DNA of 64,000 nucleotides. Source: Pogonophryne albipinna. Lineage: Eukaryota > Chordata > Actinopteri > Perciformes > Artedidraconidae. The notes below the pieces were generated by a model. That model saw nothing but the letters and a program-made list of their open reading frames with translations. It was not told the origin of the DNA and made no database searches. Positions 1-12,690 of the stretch are shown piece after piece. Each line of letters starts with the position of its first letter. Positions within the stretch are counted from its first letter, which is position 1. The translations under genes were made by a program, and so were the position numbers. Where the stretch lies: the NCBI GenBank assembly GCA_028583405.1, contig CM053249.1:36938048-37002047 (forward strand). Reading direction: 5' to 3'.

Positions 1-718
1 GTCAAAATGAAAGAGAGCCCACACACCTATCAATCATCAAACCGTGGGGTCTTAATTCATTACGTGTTGATTTCTATCAACGGGGGAGTACTTCAGGAAA
101 GTCGACGGGGGGGGCTAGTGGAGTACTTTGTGACCACAGAGTGCGAACGTTGTGATCAGCTGTTTTAGCGCAGTTCTCCAGTGAAGGGGGGGGGAGAGAA
201 AGTCTCCCTCCACAGCCGGTTGGCGTAGTTTTGGCACAATTCCGTTGTACAGACCGACGTTAACAGCAGCCCTGTCTGTGCACACGGAGACCGACTCTGT
301 CGTCCGGTGATCTAACCGCCTTCTGGAAAAGCTTCACAAGTACGTCGGTACGCAAATGCGCTTTGTGACACAAGTTTCAGATTACGCACATAACCTGCGT
401 ACCAGTTATGTGCACCCCTGTACTACAGCAAAAGTATTCTCCGTCGGGACTTCCTGCAACAACACCGACATTATCAAAGATGTTCTACTGAGAAGACGAT
501 CACTACGTGACAAAAGTTTTCAAAACCGTTTCTAGTCTTCGGTATTTCCAGACAAGTGGCTTCTGAAATCAATCTGACTAACTGCTGTCTGTGCAATTTA
601 CTCCGCGCGAGTTGGCAGACTTTATTTTGCTTACTTTAACATCATGTTTCATGGTGGGGCTAAGCCATTTCTTGGTATGGGTGTAGCCTACCCCAGCCAT
701 ACCCTGGCGCTGCCACTG
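1..718. mobile_element. hAT-like non-autonomous element, cut by window start
   Basis: The blocks at 1-90 and 429-545 recur almost unchanged at 42803-42870 and 42918-43065, inside an element with hAT-type ends. The intervening part is absent from the other copy, so one copy has an indel. The right end reads GCGCTGCCACTG, which resembles hAT termini beginning CAGTGGC. The left end lies outside the window. No coding sequence was seen. Family membership is inferred from the shared blocks. Confidence 0.5.
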
Positions 719-734
719 GTGGGATGTATGGGGC

Positions 735-832
735 GGGCCATTCTGCACATGCGTTAAATGCGTTAAATATTTTAACGCAATTAATTCAAAAAATTAATTA
801 CCGCCGTTAACGCGATAATTTTGACAGCACTA
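735..832. mobile_element. hAT terminal fragment
   Basis: The sequence up to 832 is rich in GCGTTAA and TTAACGCG words and ends GACAGCACTA. This is the usual look of a hAT terminus that reads TAGTGCTGTC from the other strand. No partner end was found, so it is a solo end or a truncated copy. It abuts the L1 3' end. Confidence 0.45.
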
Positions 833-1027
833 AATATAATACATTCTTTTTTTATTTTTTTTGAACTGTTTATTTTCCTTTTAACAAAACAAGACAAGAC
901 ATATCCTGACATAGGACGTTTTCATTCAAATGACAGATGATTACATGACAAAGCAAAGTATAGTTAATATTGAAATAAAGCAAATCCAGTATAAATTGAA
1001 ATAATTAAGTAAATAATATAAATAAAT

Positions 1028-1860
1028 TAGGGCTGTAAAAAAAAATTAACGCCACTAATTATTTGAACGCGATTAACGCATGTGCATTTTTTGTCCTCGG
1101 CCACCCCGTAGTTTCAGAGCGCATCGAGTTTAAAATACCATCTACAAGCTGATGCTGACAGCCCCGCTCCTGCCGCCCGCTTGCTGCAGACCACACTTCC
1201 ACGCTCACCGGCAGGCCCTTACTGGCCATCGGGAGGACCGGGAGAGACCTTACGTGTATTGTTGTTGTTAGCATCTGGTGCTAGCTAGCTGCGCTAACGG
1301 ATATAAGGAGCTGTTTCAATTAAAACAAAGGAGTGACATTTCGCCGACAACTGCGCCGAGCACTTGACTTTATGCAGGTAGCCAGACAGTGGGACATTGT
1401 ACGAAAAGTCAGCACACTCAGCTCGGATAGTGCGCGCAACATGATCGCAGCGTCCAGGCAGCTCCCGTTCGAACATATGCCTTGAGTTGCACATAGCTCC
1501 AACGTTCCATCACACAAACACACACACACGCACAGACACACACACACACACACTTTGTATTGTATTATTGTATGAGAGGTTCCAGGTTGAATTGAGGCGG
1601 ATATTTTTAATGTTCAGAGGTTGTTGTGTTTAATATTCATGAGAATTGTTGTCATTGTTCAAATGATAATAAACATTTGCATAAAGCATATTTGTCCACT
1701 CATATGTTGATAAGAGTATTAAAAACTTGAAAAATATTCCTCTAAGGTACATTTAGAACAGATAAAAAATGTGCGATTAATTTGTGATTAATCGCGATTA
1801 ACTATATGGACAATCATGCGATTAATCGCGATTAAATATTTTAATCGACTGACAGCCCTA
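1028..1860. mobile_element. hAT non-autonomous element
   Basis: The ends are TAGGGCTGT on the left and ACAGCCCTA on the right, flanked by a perfect 8-bp duplication AAATAAAT (1020-1027 and 1861-1868). The subterminal parts are full of CGATTAATCGCG words. It sits inside the 3' part of the L1. A short (CA)n tract lies near 1513-1553. No transposase coding was seen. Confidence 0.9.
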
Positions 1861-1989
1861 AAATAAATACAAACTGGGATATAAAAATAAATAAAGTAAA
1901 ATCAAATAAATATTAATGAAAGCATTTTACATAGGGACTGACATCTTTGGCACAGCAGGACAACAGACAACAGGGACTTTTTCCCTAGT

Positions 1990-2493
1990 ATTCATCTAAA
2001 GTTCGGTTCAGTTTCAACAACCCTCTTCAACTAGCGATACATCCAGATATATTTTAACACAGTTCCATCTTTGGGTAAAAGAGTCCATTTTTATCTGCAG
2101 GCTCGCCGTCATTTTTTCCATCGTGTAGACTTGTTTAAGTCTGTGCTTCCACTGAATGATTGTCGGAGATTTTGCATTTTTCCAGTTCACAGTTATAATC
2201 TTTTTGGCAATTAATATCAGTATCCGTAATATGTACCTCTGGTCTGAATCGTAAGTGTCTGTAGGTATAGCTCCGAGCAAGAACAACATAGGCTCCAGAG
2301 GAACAGTCATTTCCAGGATGTTTTTAATCTCCTCTTTAACAGATTTCCAAAATCCTTCAATTACTGGGCAATCCCAAAAGATACGTGTATGGTCCCCTAT
2401 TTTTCCGCATTTCCTCCAACATAATGCGACTGATGATCCTTGTACATATTTAGAAATTAAGAAAGGAGTGTTAAAAACTCTGATTTTCAGCTT
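1990..2493 (-). pseudogene. L1 ORF2 C-terminus
   Basis: The minus-strand frame over 2014-2490 gives the cysteine-rich tail typical of L1 ORF2 proteins: two Cys three residues apart (CRKC), then H, then DCPVIEGFW. About 100 residues follow before the stop near 2014. The upstream coding is at 10645-10756, on the far side of the LTR element. It is the C-terminal end of a reverse transcriptase polyprotein used in target-primed reverse transcription. Confidence 0.8.
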
Positions 2494-3566
<1,073 letters not shown>

Positions 3567-3580
3567 AATCCCTCTTTTGA
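3567..3580 (-). promoter_or_regulatory. Polypurine tract next to 3' LTR
   Basis: On the minus strand the sequence just before the LTR reads AAAAGAGGGATT, the place and composition expected for the plus-strand DNA primer. The exact LTR boundary is uncertain by one or two bases. Confidence 0.65.
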
Positions 3581-4059
3581 TCTCACCTTCAGAGATCAAC
3601 TTATACACAGCATTTGAAACATAACCACTGTCATTCTTTTCTACTGTCTGTTCCCCAACATTTATATAAATCCATCAGTCGCTGGGATTTAGAGCACTTT
3701 AAACCTTTAGGAACAGTCCACCATAACAACTTCTTATGACAGTGGAGGGAGACCAAAATATGCTAAAAAAAATTGTCCTTGTCGGCTGAGTCATCGTGCT
3801 CGTCCTCCTCCGACGCGTAAGCCAACAAGGGCATTTGGTACGAAGGGGAAGGGGCAGCTTCTCCCTCAAAAAATGGGTTATTAAAACAAAGTTCCTCAAA
3901 AATGGGAAAAACAAAGTTCCTCAAAAATGGGATATTAAAACAAACTCCACACCGGCTATATCAACCTGTTTCAGCGGAGAGCGTAGTCCCCTGTGCCGTC
4001 TTGGCTTGCCGTGTCTTTGTCCCCCCGATCCGCTGACGGCAGCTTCTGGGCTGCCTGCT

Positions 4060-4308
4060 AGAGAGATGTCTTCTGGATCCTCCTCCTCCGGCCCGCTGAT
4101 GGCGGCTTCCGGGTCGATGCTGGAGAGATGTCTTCCCGATCCTCCGTCTCCGGCCCGCTGATGACGCCTCCCGGGTCGACTGCTGGAGAGATGTCCTCCC
4201 GATCCTCCTCCGGTCCGCTGATGGCGCCTTCTGGGTCGACTGCTGGAGGGATAGCCTCCCGATCCTGCTCCTCCAGTCCGCTGATGGCTGCTTCCGAGTC
4301 GACCTCCT
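4060..4308 (-). repeat. Four-copy 60-63 bp tandem repeat
   Basis: Units begin near 4061, 4128, 4191 and 4251, each carrying GGAGAGATGTC, GATCCTCCTCC and CCGCTGATGGC-type words. The period is a multiple of three, so more than one minus-strand frame is open. One reads an acidic unit containing DREDISPAVDP. It lies directly downstream of the integrase-like remnant, where an extra pol or env-side region would be, but no function can be assigned. Confidence 0.8.
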
Positions 4309-4361
4309 CGTCGAGGGCCACGGCCGTCCTGATGTCGTCCACGGTCCTAGCAGGTGGTTTC

Positions 4362-4502
4362 CCCCGCCGCACACTGGCTCCAGCTGTCCCCCTTTCCTCC
4401 TAGACGGACGGCATGAGAGATCCGCTGGGTCACTCGGTCGGGGCCGGAGAGCCTGGGGTTGAGCCACTTTGTCCTGATGACCTTCAGCCAGACAAACTCC
4501 GC
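4362..4502 (-). pseudogene. Integrase C-terminal domain remnant
   Basis: A minus-strand frame has the pattern of a retroelement integrase C-terminal (SH3-like, DNA-binding) domain: VWLK, then WLNPR, then GP and V, then HAVRL and a GKGD...SQC ending, followed by a stop. It is about 45 residues long. The zinc-binding and DDE catalytic parts are not visible upstream. Its orientation and position near the 3' end agree with the LTR and primer site. It is the only pol piece found in the 6.3-kb interior. Confidence 0.5.
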
Positions 4503-4519
4503 TGTGTCGGCCTCCTGGG

Positions 4520-7500
4520 TCCCTCTTTGGCGTCACCAACCTGTGTGGAGAAATCTGATACAAATCCCTCAAGCCTACACTCAGGGCTCCTGGGCCCTCA
4601 GCCGCTTGGAGCCTGTTGGTGGGGTGTCTTAAAACAACAGCCGTCTGTGAACAGGTTTTCTAAATTAATTGTAGACCTCCTGTCTGCCAGTGCAGCTTCA
4701 GAATCTTAATACTTGGGTGAACTAAATAACATATTTCAATAGCTCTGAATTTCTGACAAGCGTCTGTGTTATTCTTAAATCAAATCCTTGAGATCCCATT
4801 TAAAATCTAAATATAATATGAACTGCTATTGTTTCTGGTAAAGAAACACACTAATGTTATGGATTCAAAAACAACCAAAATCATGATACTGACAAAGTGA
4901 ATGATTTCCTGGTGATACTGCTTTTACCTGTCAGTGCTGAGATATTATCAAGCTGAAAAAATGAATACAGAATTCCAACAAACTGTCATCAAATGTCTTT
5001 CTATGGCTTTTACTTCTTTACCAGGCTAGTTACATGATGTTGTCTAAATTAAATTCTGTCTCATTACATTACTACGTTTTAGCTTTAACTGTAATATGTT
5101 CTTTCTACATTTCAAACCTCAGTTACTTTAATACCTGTTGAAACATTACTCACAGGTCAACTTCTTCAGTATTCCATTCTGGAATTACATCTCTCACAGT
5201 AGCCCCTTGGCCACTGATTCTGCATCTATGTTACCTGTTATAACTCAATCAATATTAGAAACATGTCAACATTCATCAAACAGTATCTTATCCCCAGATA
5301 TGGAGCAGGTCAATTCTAAAACTGTCAATCAATGGTCAGATTGAACAATCGAGTTGGGGCAGCAGGTTCCTTTCAGTCCCTAAATGAAAAATGTACATTG
5401 TGAAGTTTACACTCCCCCTTTTTACATATGAACCTCATGTGTAACCAAAATCCTGTATGGGAAGAAAACCTTCAGGTAACCATTGACTGAGTTACTCTCC
5501 CACAGAGCCCCAGAATAATGTGTTAGTCCAAAAGCATGCTTGATTAGTCATTGTTTTAAATCATGCAGTTGCACTGATCACATGCAGACATACACTCACA
5601 CTGTCAGGTTGTAAAGTCAAGTTTGGTCAGGTTCACCCCAGAGTCAGTCATTGACAGTGCCTTCTCAAGTTACACTGTCGGTCAGGGTCAAAGGTCATTT
5701 GGTCTCAGTCCTTTTGGCCATGTGTCGTGCTCTGCAGAGACTTTGATATGTCAGCATAGGCCAGTATCCTTTGTCTACAAAAATCTGTCATATATGGAGC
5801 GCCATCATTTATTAATTCACAATTACAACTATACTTTTCAAGATATCTCTAACTTTTCATTGGGACAGCTGTTTCCCACATTTCCTGAAATGTGTTAGCC
5901 AAAAATGGCACTTCCTTATAGTACTACTACTGCAGTTTATTAACACCTAATCTATATTAAAATGTCTAATAGATCTATTTCAGAAACTTGTGCATATAAT
6001 TATTATCTTGAGTCAAAACATTATTAGGATCTGTAAAGTTCTGCCATGTATTTCATAACTCATATTAATTTATCTTCAATTCTGGTCCACTTAAAGAACA
6101 ATGTTAACCTCTTTAACAGTGAGTGGAACCTTGGGTGTACGAACATGTAACAATCACTCCTTCCTTTATTAAGGATTTAAAAACAGAAGTAATTTCATCA
6201 ATGGTTTGTAGTTGAATTTAGGAATGATCACTTATGCTAGGTATGTTTTTACTTTTTAACATCTCTAAATGTCAGTTAATTACTAATTAAATGGATGTCC
6301 ATTAGGAGGTGGTGACACTTTGTCTTTTAAACTCATGATCTGGTGCCGTGCGCTCCCTGTGAAGCTGCAACTAAGATTTTAAAAACCACTGCAGGGTGGG
6401 TCAAGTGACCCATTCTCCCTATTGGTCGTCAATAATATGCACCATTACAATGGGTGATCCAAGGCCCCACATTTGTTTACTCCCAATTATATTGCTTTTT
6501 CAAAATTAAATTAGCTGTTTTTAATTTTAATTTAATTTTAAACTCTACATTTTGGACGACAAACAACAGTTATTTCCCCATAAAAAGTTCTCCTGTAGTA
6601 ATATATGCTACAATGGTGAAGCCAATACCTCAGATTGAAATACTATATTTTGTTTAGAACTAGCTTTCCCTTCAACATGACCTATATAAATAAATATTTG
6701 TCTGATCTTATAGAGATGTTACTAAAACTCTCCCTTTGAACTGATCAATATTGTAACAAATTAAAACACTACCAAATTCACACATGAATAAGAACTCTAA
6801 AAGAATAATTTGTAAACATGATGAAAAGATTGAAGAATATGGTTCTACACTGTACTCCTAACTCCCAAACACCCACTACTTAAAGTCTGGTGCATACTTC
6901 CATCACGCCTCCCCCCTTTTCCATCAGTGTGTTTTAGGATGATTTTTCACTTCACTTTAATAGTTTTCCTCTTTACCGCTATTTTTAATTTACCAATTGA
7001 TTAATTCATGGTTAATACATCTTCTTATCTTCACTTATTTATCAAGTCAATTCAAGTTCTTTAAATTTGGTTCTTTAAAATACATTAGTAGATACCTTGT
7101 GGAGTATTCACAATAACTAATCCTCTCTAGGATATGAAATCCGTTCATCTTTAAGCAGATACTATTTCCTTATTTATCTTTTGTTCATGATAACAATGGT
7201 ATAACAACCACACGTTTTACCCATAGCTAGTTTCTATGTCAAGATTATTATGTGTGACATAATAATCAGATGTCTTGTTTGCTAAACAAGAGTAATACAC
7301 TTTAATCTTTTCAGTATTCCAGACCATCATTTAAACAAGCAGCCTCTTATCTAAACACTAAGCATTAAGGTTTCTACACCACCCCCTGGGAAACTCTTGC
7401 ACAATTATGCTGTAAAATCATTGCATCATTCCTTCAGAGTCTGAACAATCTTAGACAAGCATGTCTCAAGATCTTGTCATAATGAGCACAGTCAGTGATG

Positions 7501-8850
7501 CAGCTGTAGTCAGTGGCAGGGTCCCCAAAAAGCTAGGACCGGCCCTGGTCAGTGGGCTCCAAGGAAACTCTCCCTGGCATTGGGATGAGGGAAGGAATCA
7601 CTTGGCAGACACACGTTGTCCTCTGTACAGCAGAAATCCCCCAAAACCGGCACAAGCATAATGTCAATACCTCCTTAGAGATGCGTTCTTTGCACACTTC
7701 TTCTGTTTGCAGTGAGCAACTCTTCACCAACACACTGATTCAGAGAACCCAAAAGGTGGTGCACAGCTATCCAATGCTGCTGTAATCACAGCCATTCAGC
7801 TACTGAGAAAAACTCAATTTAAATCTCTCTCCCAACGGGTTACAAAATAAAACGGCTGAGGTCAGGAATGCTGAAACATGTGAATGTTAAAACAAACTAA
7901 TGATAGTATTCTGCCTATTCTTTATTACTTCAGTTCTAAGTTAATAGGCAAAACAAGGAAACTCTCCCTAACCACAGATTAATCTTTTATCTACTTGGTT
8001 ATTCTATTCATTTTCAAATTGTTTATCTAAGTTGTGTTACAAGCATGGTGAGGTTGTAACAGAATCCACAAATAACTGTATTCAATCCGCGCCGTATTTG
8101 AAAACTGTAATGAATTAAAATCAATGTTTAACGACATAATATAAGTTACATATATTGTTAAGCTAATTACTGTTTTATTGTGAAGGCATCTCTGGTGAAC
8201 AGCGGCCTGTGGCTTTTATTTTGAAAGGCCGTTCCGGAAATATACTCCGTAATATGAACAGTGAGTTTGACTTCTAGAAACACGGAAAGTTACGATAACA
8301 ATCCTTCAAATGCATTAAATAAAGTCATGAAAGAGACAAGGAGGGGGAAAGGCGTGTGGAAGTAAGCAATGAACTGAAAATGCCACCAATCCTCCGTTTT
8401 AACCATGGTTTTAACGTGATGGCGGACATTGAAAACCTAAGCACCCCTGTCATACATAACCACTTTTTACTTTCCCTTAACGTTACTGTATGTAATATAA
8501 TTTTTTCTTGAAATATAATTAAGTACAATGCTTAGTTCATGACAAATACCATGAAATTCACAATGTAATGCAATGGTACCAATCAGTTCTCAAAACCTCT
8601 CATAAAACCACAAAGTGACGTAACTGTATCCACAAAAACTTATGCTAAAAACAGCAAATTATAGTTTCTTATTTATTTCAATATCTACCACCTCAAATCA
8701 CACATTGATAAATTAATTTTCAATGTATTCACTCCAACTTCAGATCACTCGATCTTTCACTTCTTCCATGATTGACTTCGTATCTATTATCTGACTAGGT
8801 TGATATGTGTTCATTTGTATTTATTAATACACTGGACAAATCTTGTCGTT
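4520..8850. other. LTR-element interior without recognisable coding
   Basis: About 4.3 kb of AT-rich sequence with no frame resembling gag, protease, RT or RNase H on either strand. A purine-rich minus-strand run (AAAAAGGGGGAG) near 5408-5419 resembles an internal polypurine tract but has no supporting context. The interior is either deeply decayed or was never coding. Confidence 0.6.
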
Positions 8851-8856
8851 ACTCTT

Positions 8857-9202
8857 TTTTTTTGTGACCAACTTTTTCTTATTTTTATTTTTTATTTTTT
8901 TTTGCCCTCACAAAAGGGACTTATACAGATACAAATTATGTAGACAATACAAAAAGAATAGAAACAAATAAAGAAACAAATATATATAGGGAATCCCTTT
9001 CCCATGCCACCCCGCCCCCCCCTCTTCCCACCCATCTTGCCATTTCACAGAAAATCCTACCTGATGTTTTTTAGCAATCGTCTGAGTTCATCTATATATT
9101 ATATATATTATAGCATAACAATTTATAGCATAACAATTTATCCACATAAAATACATTCATACCTTTTTTTTTCTTTTTTTTCCACATAACATTTAATCTG
9201 AA
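8857..9202 (-). mobile_element. 5'-truncated retroposon with poly-A tail (minus)
   Basis: Flanked by a 13-bp direct repeat TGTCGTTACTCTT (8844-8856 and 9203-9215). T-runs at the left edge are a poly-A tail on the minus strand. The body is about 350 bp and non-coding. This is the signature of LINE-machinery insertion; the source family is not identified. Confidence 0.75.
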
Positions 9203-9517
9203 TGTCGTTACTCTTAATGTCCTTATCCTATTTATTTGAATGTTCTTAATTCAGACGTGCACACAGCATATGGTTATACACCCTGTTCGCCTCCAGAGGG
9301 CAGCAGCTGACCACGAATGAACTTCCTCTGTCTGATGAAGCTCCCAGCTTCTGCAAACCTTGTCTCCTGTTCTGCACTAAACTATACTTCTGCCCTTACC
9401 TCTCAATTATTACAGAGATTTGACGTAAAAAATCACACAGAGTTTATTACAGAATTTCCCCAGCGAGTCAGCCGTGCAGGACTAGACTACCTCACGGAGA
9501 CCTCGCTGGTTCACTTT

Positions 9518-9665
9518 GTTAGGTCCGGAATGCTCTACCTGACTCTATACAAACACTTTCTTAAATATAACTCGATGCCTCAGGTCTGGAATGTCCTACC
9601 TGACTCTGAGCACCGACTTTGCTTTAGTGAGCTAAGGTACTGGAATGCAATACCAGACTCTTACA
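9518..9665. repeat. Degenerate tandem repeat
   Basis: Three loose copies of GGTCTGGAATGTCCTACCTG occur near 9522, 9583 and 9636, spaced 53-61 bp. They lie in the leader side of the LTR element, between the primer site and the interior. Confidence 0.6.
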
Positions 9666-9888
9666 CACACTTTCTACAGTATTGTATTTTTACCGTGACT
9701 AAGAACACCACTGACAACTCTAAAATGTTTGTAGCAAAGCCAAATCACAGATTTTGGTAATCAACAGGTATCTGTTTTACCTTTGTATCTGGACGTCCTG
9801 GTTTAGTTGTCAACGGTGTCCGGGGTGTCCTCCCCTGGACAGAAATTCGTCCGCTGGCTGTCGGTGGTCCTTCTCGAGACCAGCACTC

Positions 9889-9906
9889 ATCACGTCGGGG
9901 TCACCA
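9889..9906 (-). promoter_or_regulatory. Primer-binding site, tRNA-Trp
   Basis: The minus strand reads TGGTGACCCCGACGTGAT, complementary over 18 nt to the 3' end of vertebrate tRNA-Trp including its CCA (known sequence, recalled). It is separated from the LTR by three bases (9907-9909). It fixes the orientation and the 5' LTR. Confidence 0.88.
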
Positions 9907-9909
9907 GCT

Positions 9910-10500
9910 TGTAGGAGCAAATACAGTAGTGGTGGCTTTAAAGCCCACCTCTGCTCCGCGCCGTCCGTTAGATAAGCCTGGTCAGATTTAATAAAAGAAG
10001 TTCAAAACACCGGCATAAAAGTTATAACAATAATCTGATTTTAATGGTAAAAAACACAATACGACAAATACGGTATCGGGACCAGCCAGTCAGAAACAGG
10101 GGGCATTTTGCATGAATAAACATCAGTATATATGGACATATTTGGGGCGGAGATGTGGGTCGGCTCTTCCGTCCCATTTTACTCCTAAGTGAATCAGAGT
10201 TCTGGGAAAAGGTATTTTTCTTCTGACAAGGTCAGAATCACTTTTTATCTTCCACCTAACTTCACTCCTTTAATTTCTAAAGGAAGATTTCACACAAACT
10301 ATTCTTTCTCAAAACAATCAAACATTGTACACAGGGATATTAGTATCAAACATTGTACACAGATATATTGGTGCTTGAGATTATATTGGCCCCAGAAAGA
10401 ACCTTGAAACAGAACATGTGTGTGATGGTGGGGGAAGTGTATGTGTGTGTGTGTGCTGATATCTGGGTCAGTGAGTGTATGTGTGTGTGCTGGTGAGAGG

Positions 10501-10564
<64 letters not shown>

Positions 10565-10644
10565 ATGAGAGGAGGTGTAAGTGTGTGTGGCAGGGTATCT
10601 GGGTCATTGAGTGTAAGTTGTTTAGAACAATATCTGTTTACTTT
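9910..10644 (-). repeat. 5' LTR of the LTR element
   Basis: 735 bp, direct match to 2494-3566. It contains a 59-bp (GT)n tract at 10503-10561. It is flanked on the right by AGCTT, after which the interrupted L1 frame resumes. Confidence 0.88.
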
Positions 10645-10756
10645 AGCTTCCAATCAAACTCTTTCCATAACTGACTATTAATTCCTTTATGACTGCCCAC
10701 ACATATGCTTTCCCAGACTGTATCTTCGATTATAATGTTTAGTTCCAATTCCCATT
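10645..10756 (-). pseudogene. L1 ORF2 piece between two insertions
   Basis: The minus-strand frame reads WELELN, then WESICVGSH, then WKEFDWK. This joins the piece at 15113-16583 to the one at 1990-2493, closing both gaps of the split L1. Only 112 bp are left because an LTR element abuts on the left and an L2-type LINE on the right. Confidence 0.8.
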
Positions 10757-10757
10757 T

Positions 10758-10811
<54 letters not shown>
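10757..10811. repeat. (ATCA)n tail of the L2/Rex1 LINE
   Basis: About 13 ATCA units on plus, (TGAT)n on the element strand, at the extreme 3' end of the minus-strand LINE. CR1/L2-group LINEs commonly end in such short tandem repeats rather than poly-A. Confidence 0.9.
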
Positions 10812-11397
10812 GTTTATTTATATAGCCCAATATCAGAAATGTTACATTTGTCTCAGTGGACTTCACAGTTTGTACAAAATATCAGTATGACAATACGACA
10901 CCCTCTGTCCTTAGACCCTCACATCGTACAAGGAAAAACTTCCGAAGAAAACCCACAGTTTTAAAGGGAAAAATGGGAGAAACCTCAGGGAGAGCAATAG
11001 AGGAGGGATCCCTCTCCCAGGACGGACAGACGTGCAATAGATGCCGTGTGTAAATTGAAAAGATAATACATTTGCAACATAGGTAGTCCAAATGTTTGGA
11101 AATGCATGTGTGTATAATAGGAAGATGAATCCACGAGGATATCCATCCAGGACCTATGATCCATGACCACAGCCACGACTCAAGATCCAGGGCTCGCGAT
11201 GCAGGACACAGGACCGCAGGATCATCCATGACTCCGGATCCCAGCGTATATAGACACCAAAAAGAAAGACATTTGGGGAAGCTGGGTTAATCGGAACATG
11301 AGAGTACACAGGTATAGACAGAGAGAAGGAAGAAGTAAGATGTCCCCCGACAAACTAAGCCTCTATCAGCAAAACTAGGGGCTGAATCTAATCAGCC
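10812..11397 (-). other. 3' UTR of the L2/Rex1 LINE
   Basis: Non-coding stretch between the RT stop and the tail. It contains the conserved blocks near 10820-10860 and 10905-11050 seen in many fish LINE tails. No separate gene is present. Confidence 0.75.
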
Positions 11398-12690
11398 CTA
11401 ACTATAAGCTTTATCAAAAAGGAAGGTCTTAAGCGCACTCTTAAAAACGGATAGGGTGTCTGCCGCCCGAACACAAACTGGAAGCTGATTCCACAAATGT
11501 GGAGCTTGATAAGAAAAGGCTCTGGCTCCCATTGTACTTTTAGAGACTCTAGGAACAACCAACAACCCTGCATTATTGGAACGCAATGCCCTAGTAGGAC
11601 AGTAGGGTATAATGAGTTCTTTAAGGTAAGATGGCGCCTGCCCATTAAGGGCTTTGTAGGCGAGAAGAAGAATTTTAAATTCTATCCTGTGTTCTATAGG
11701 GAGCCAGTGTAAGGCAGCCAGAACAGGAGTAATGTGGTCCCTTTTCCTAACTCTGGTTAGTACACAAGCTGCAGCATTTTGAATCAGCTGAAGCGACTTG
11801 ACTGACTTCTTGGTACACCCTGATAATAAAGAGTTACAATAATCCAGCCTTGAAGTAACAAATGCATGGACTAGTTTCTCTGCATCGTTCTGAGGCAAGA
11901 TATGCCTGATTTTTGCAATGTTACGTAGATGGAAGTAGGCGGTCCTTGAAATTGATTTTATGTGGGCGTTAAAGGATAAATCCTGATCAAATATAACACC
12001 AAGATTCCTTACAGTCTCACTGGAGGCCAAATTAATGCCATCCATAGTTAGTATATCTTTAGATAATTTGTTTCGTAGATTCTTCGGGCCAAGTACAATA
12101 ACTTCAGTTTTGGTCGTGTTTAACATCAAAAAGTTTAAGGTCATCCACGTTTTTAAGTCCTTGAGGCAGTCTTGAATTTTATTTAGATGATTAATTTCAT
12201 CAGGCTTGATTGATAAATATAGTTGAGTATCATCTGCATAACAATGAAAATTTACAGAATGATTCCTTATAATATTGCCTAACGGAAGCATATATAATGT
12301 GAACAAAATAGGTCCGAGCACTGAGCCCTGTGGCACTCCATGGCTAACTTTGGTTTGCGTGGAAGATTCATCATTGACACGTACAAACTGAGAGCGTTCA
12401 GATAGATAGGACCTAAACCAGCCTAAAGCAGTTCCCTGTATGCCAACTAAGTGCTCTAGTCTTTGCAATAAGATATCATGATCGATAGTATCAAATGCAG
12501 CACTGAGATCGAGCAAAACAAGAATAGAGACAAGTCCCTTGTCGGAGGCTATTAGAATGTCATTTGTGACTTTAACCAGAGCTGTCTCTGTGCTATGATG
12601 TGTTCTAAAGCCAGACTGAAAATCTTCAAATAAATCATTGTTTTTTAAGTAATCACACAACTGTTTTGCGACTGCTTTCTCAAGAATTTT
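11398..12690 (-). pseudogene. LINE reverse transcriptase domain
   Basis: 420 open codons on the minus strand. Visible RT motifs are FQSGFR, then [10 protein letters not shown], then [11 protein letters not shown], then the catalytic YADDTQLY, then LDYCN and ALHWLP, ending in the family tail WNQLP...[10 protein letters not shown]. It copies its own RNA at a nicked target. About 13 nt are missing near 12675-12700, between RPIS and FLKILEKAV, so the frame shifts relative to the endonuclease half. The RT core itself looks undamaged. Confidence 0.88.

Noticed and set aside
3961..4572. 203-codon Arg/Ser-rich minus ORF
   Set aside because: It is an alternative frame across the 60-63 bp repeats; the integrase-like residues are in a different frame.
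9317..9760. 147-codon plus-strand ORF
   Set aside because: It overlaps a degenerate tandem repeat in the LTR-element leader on the opposite strand; no family resemblance.
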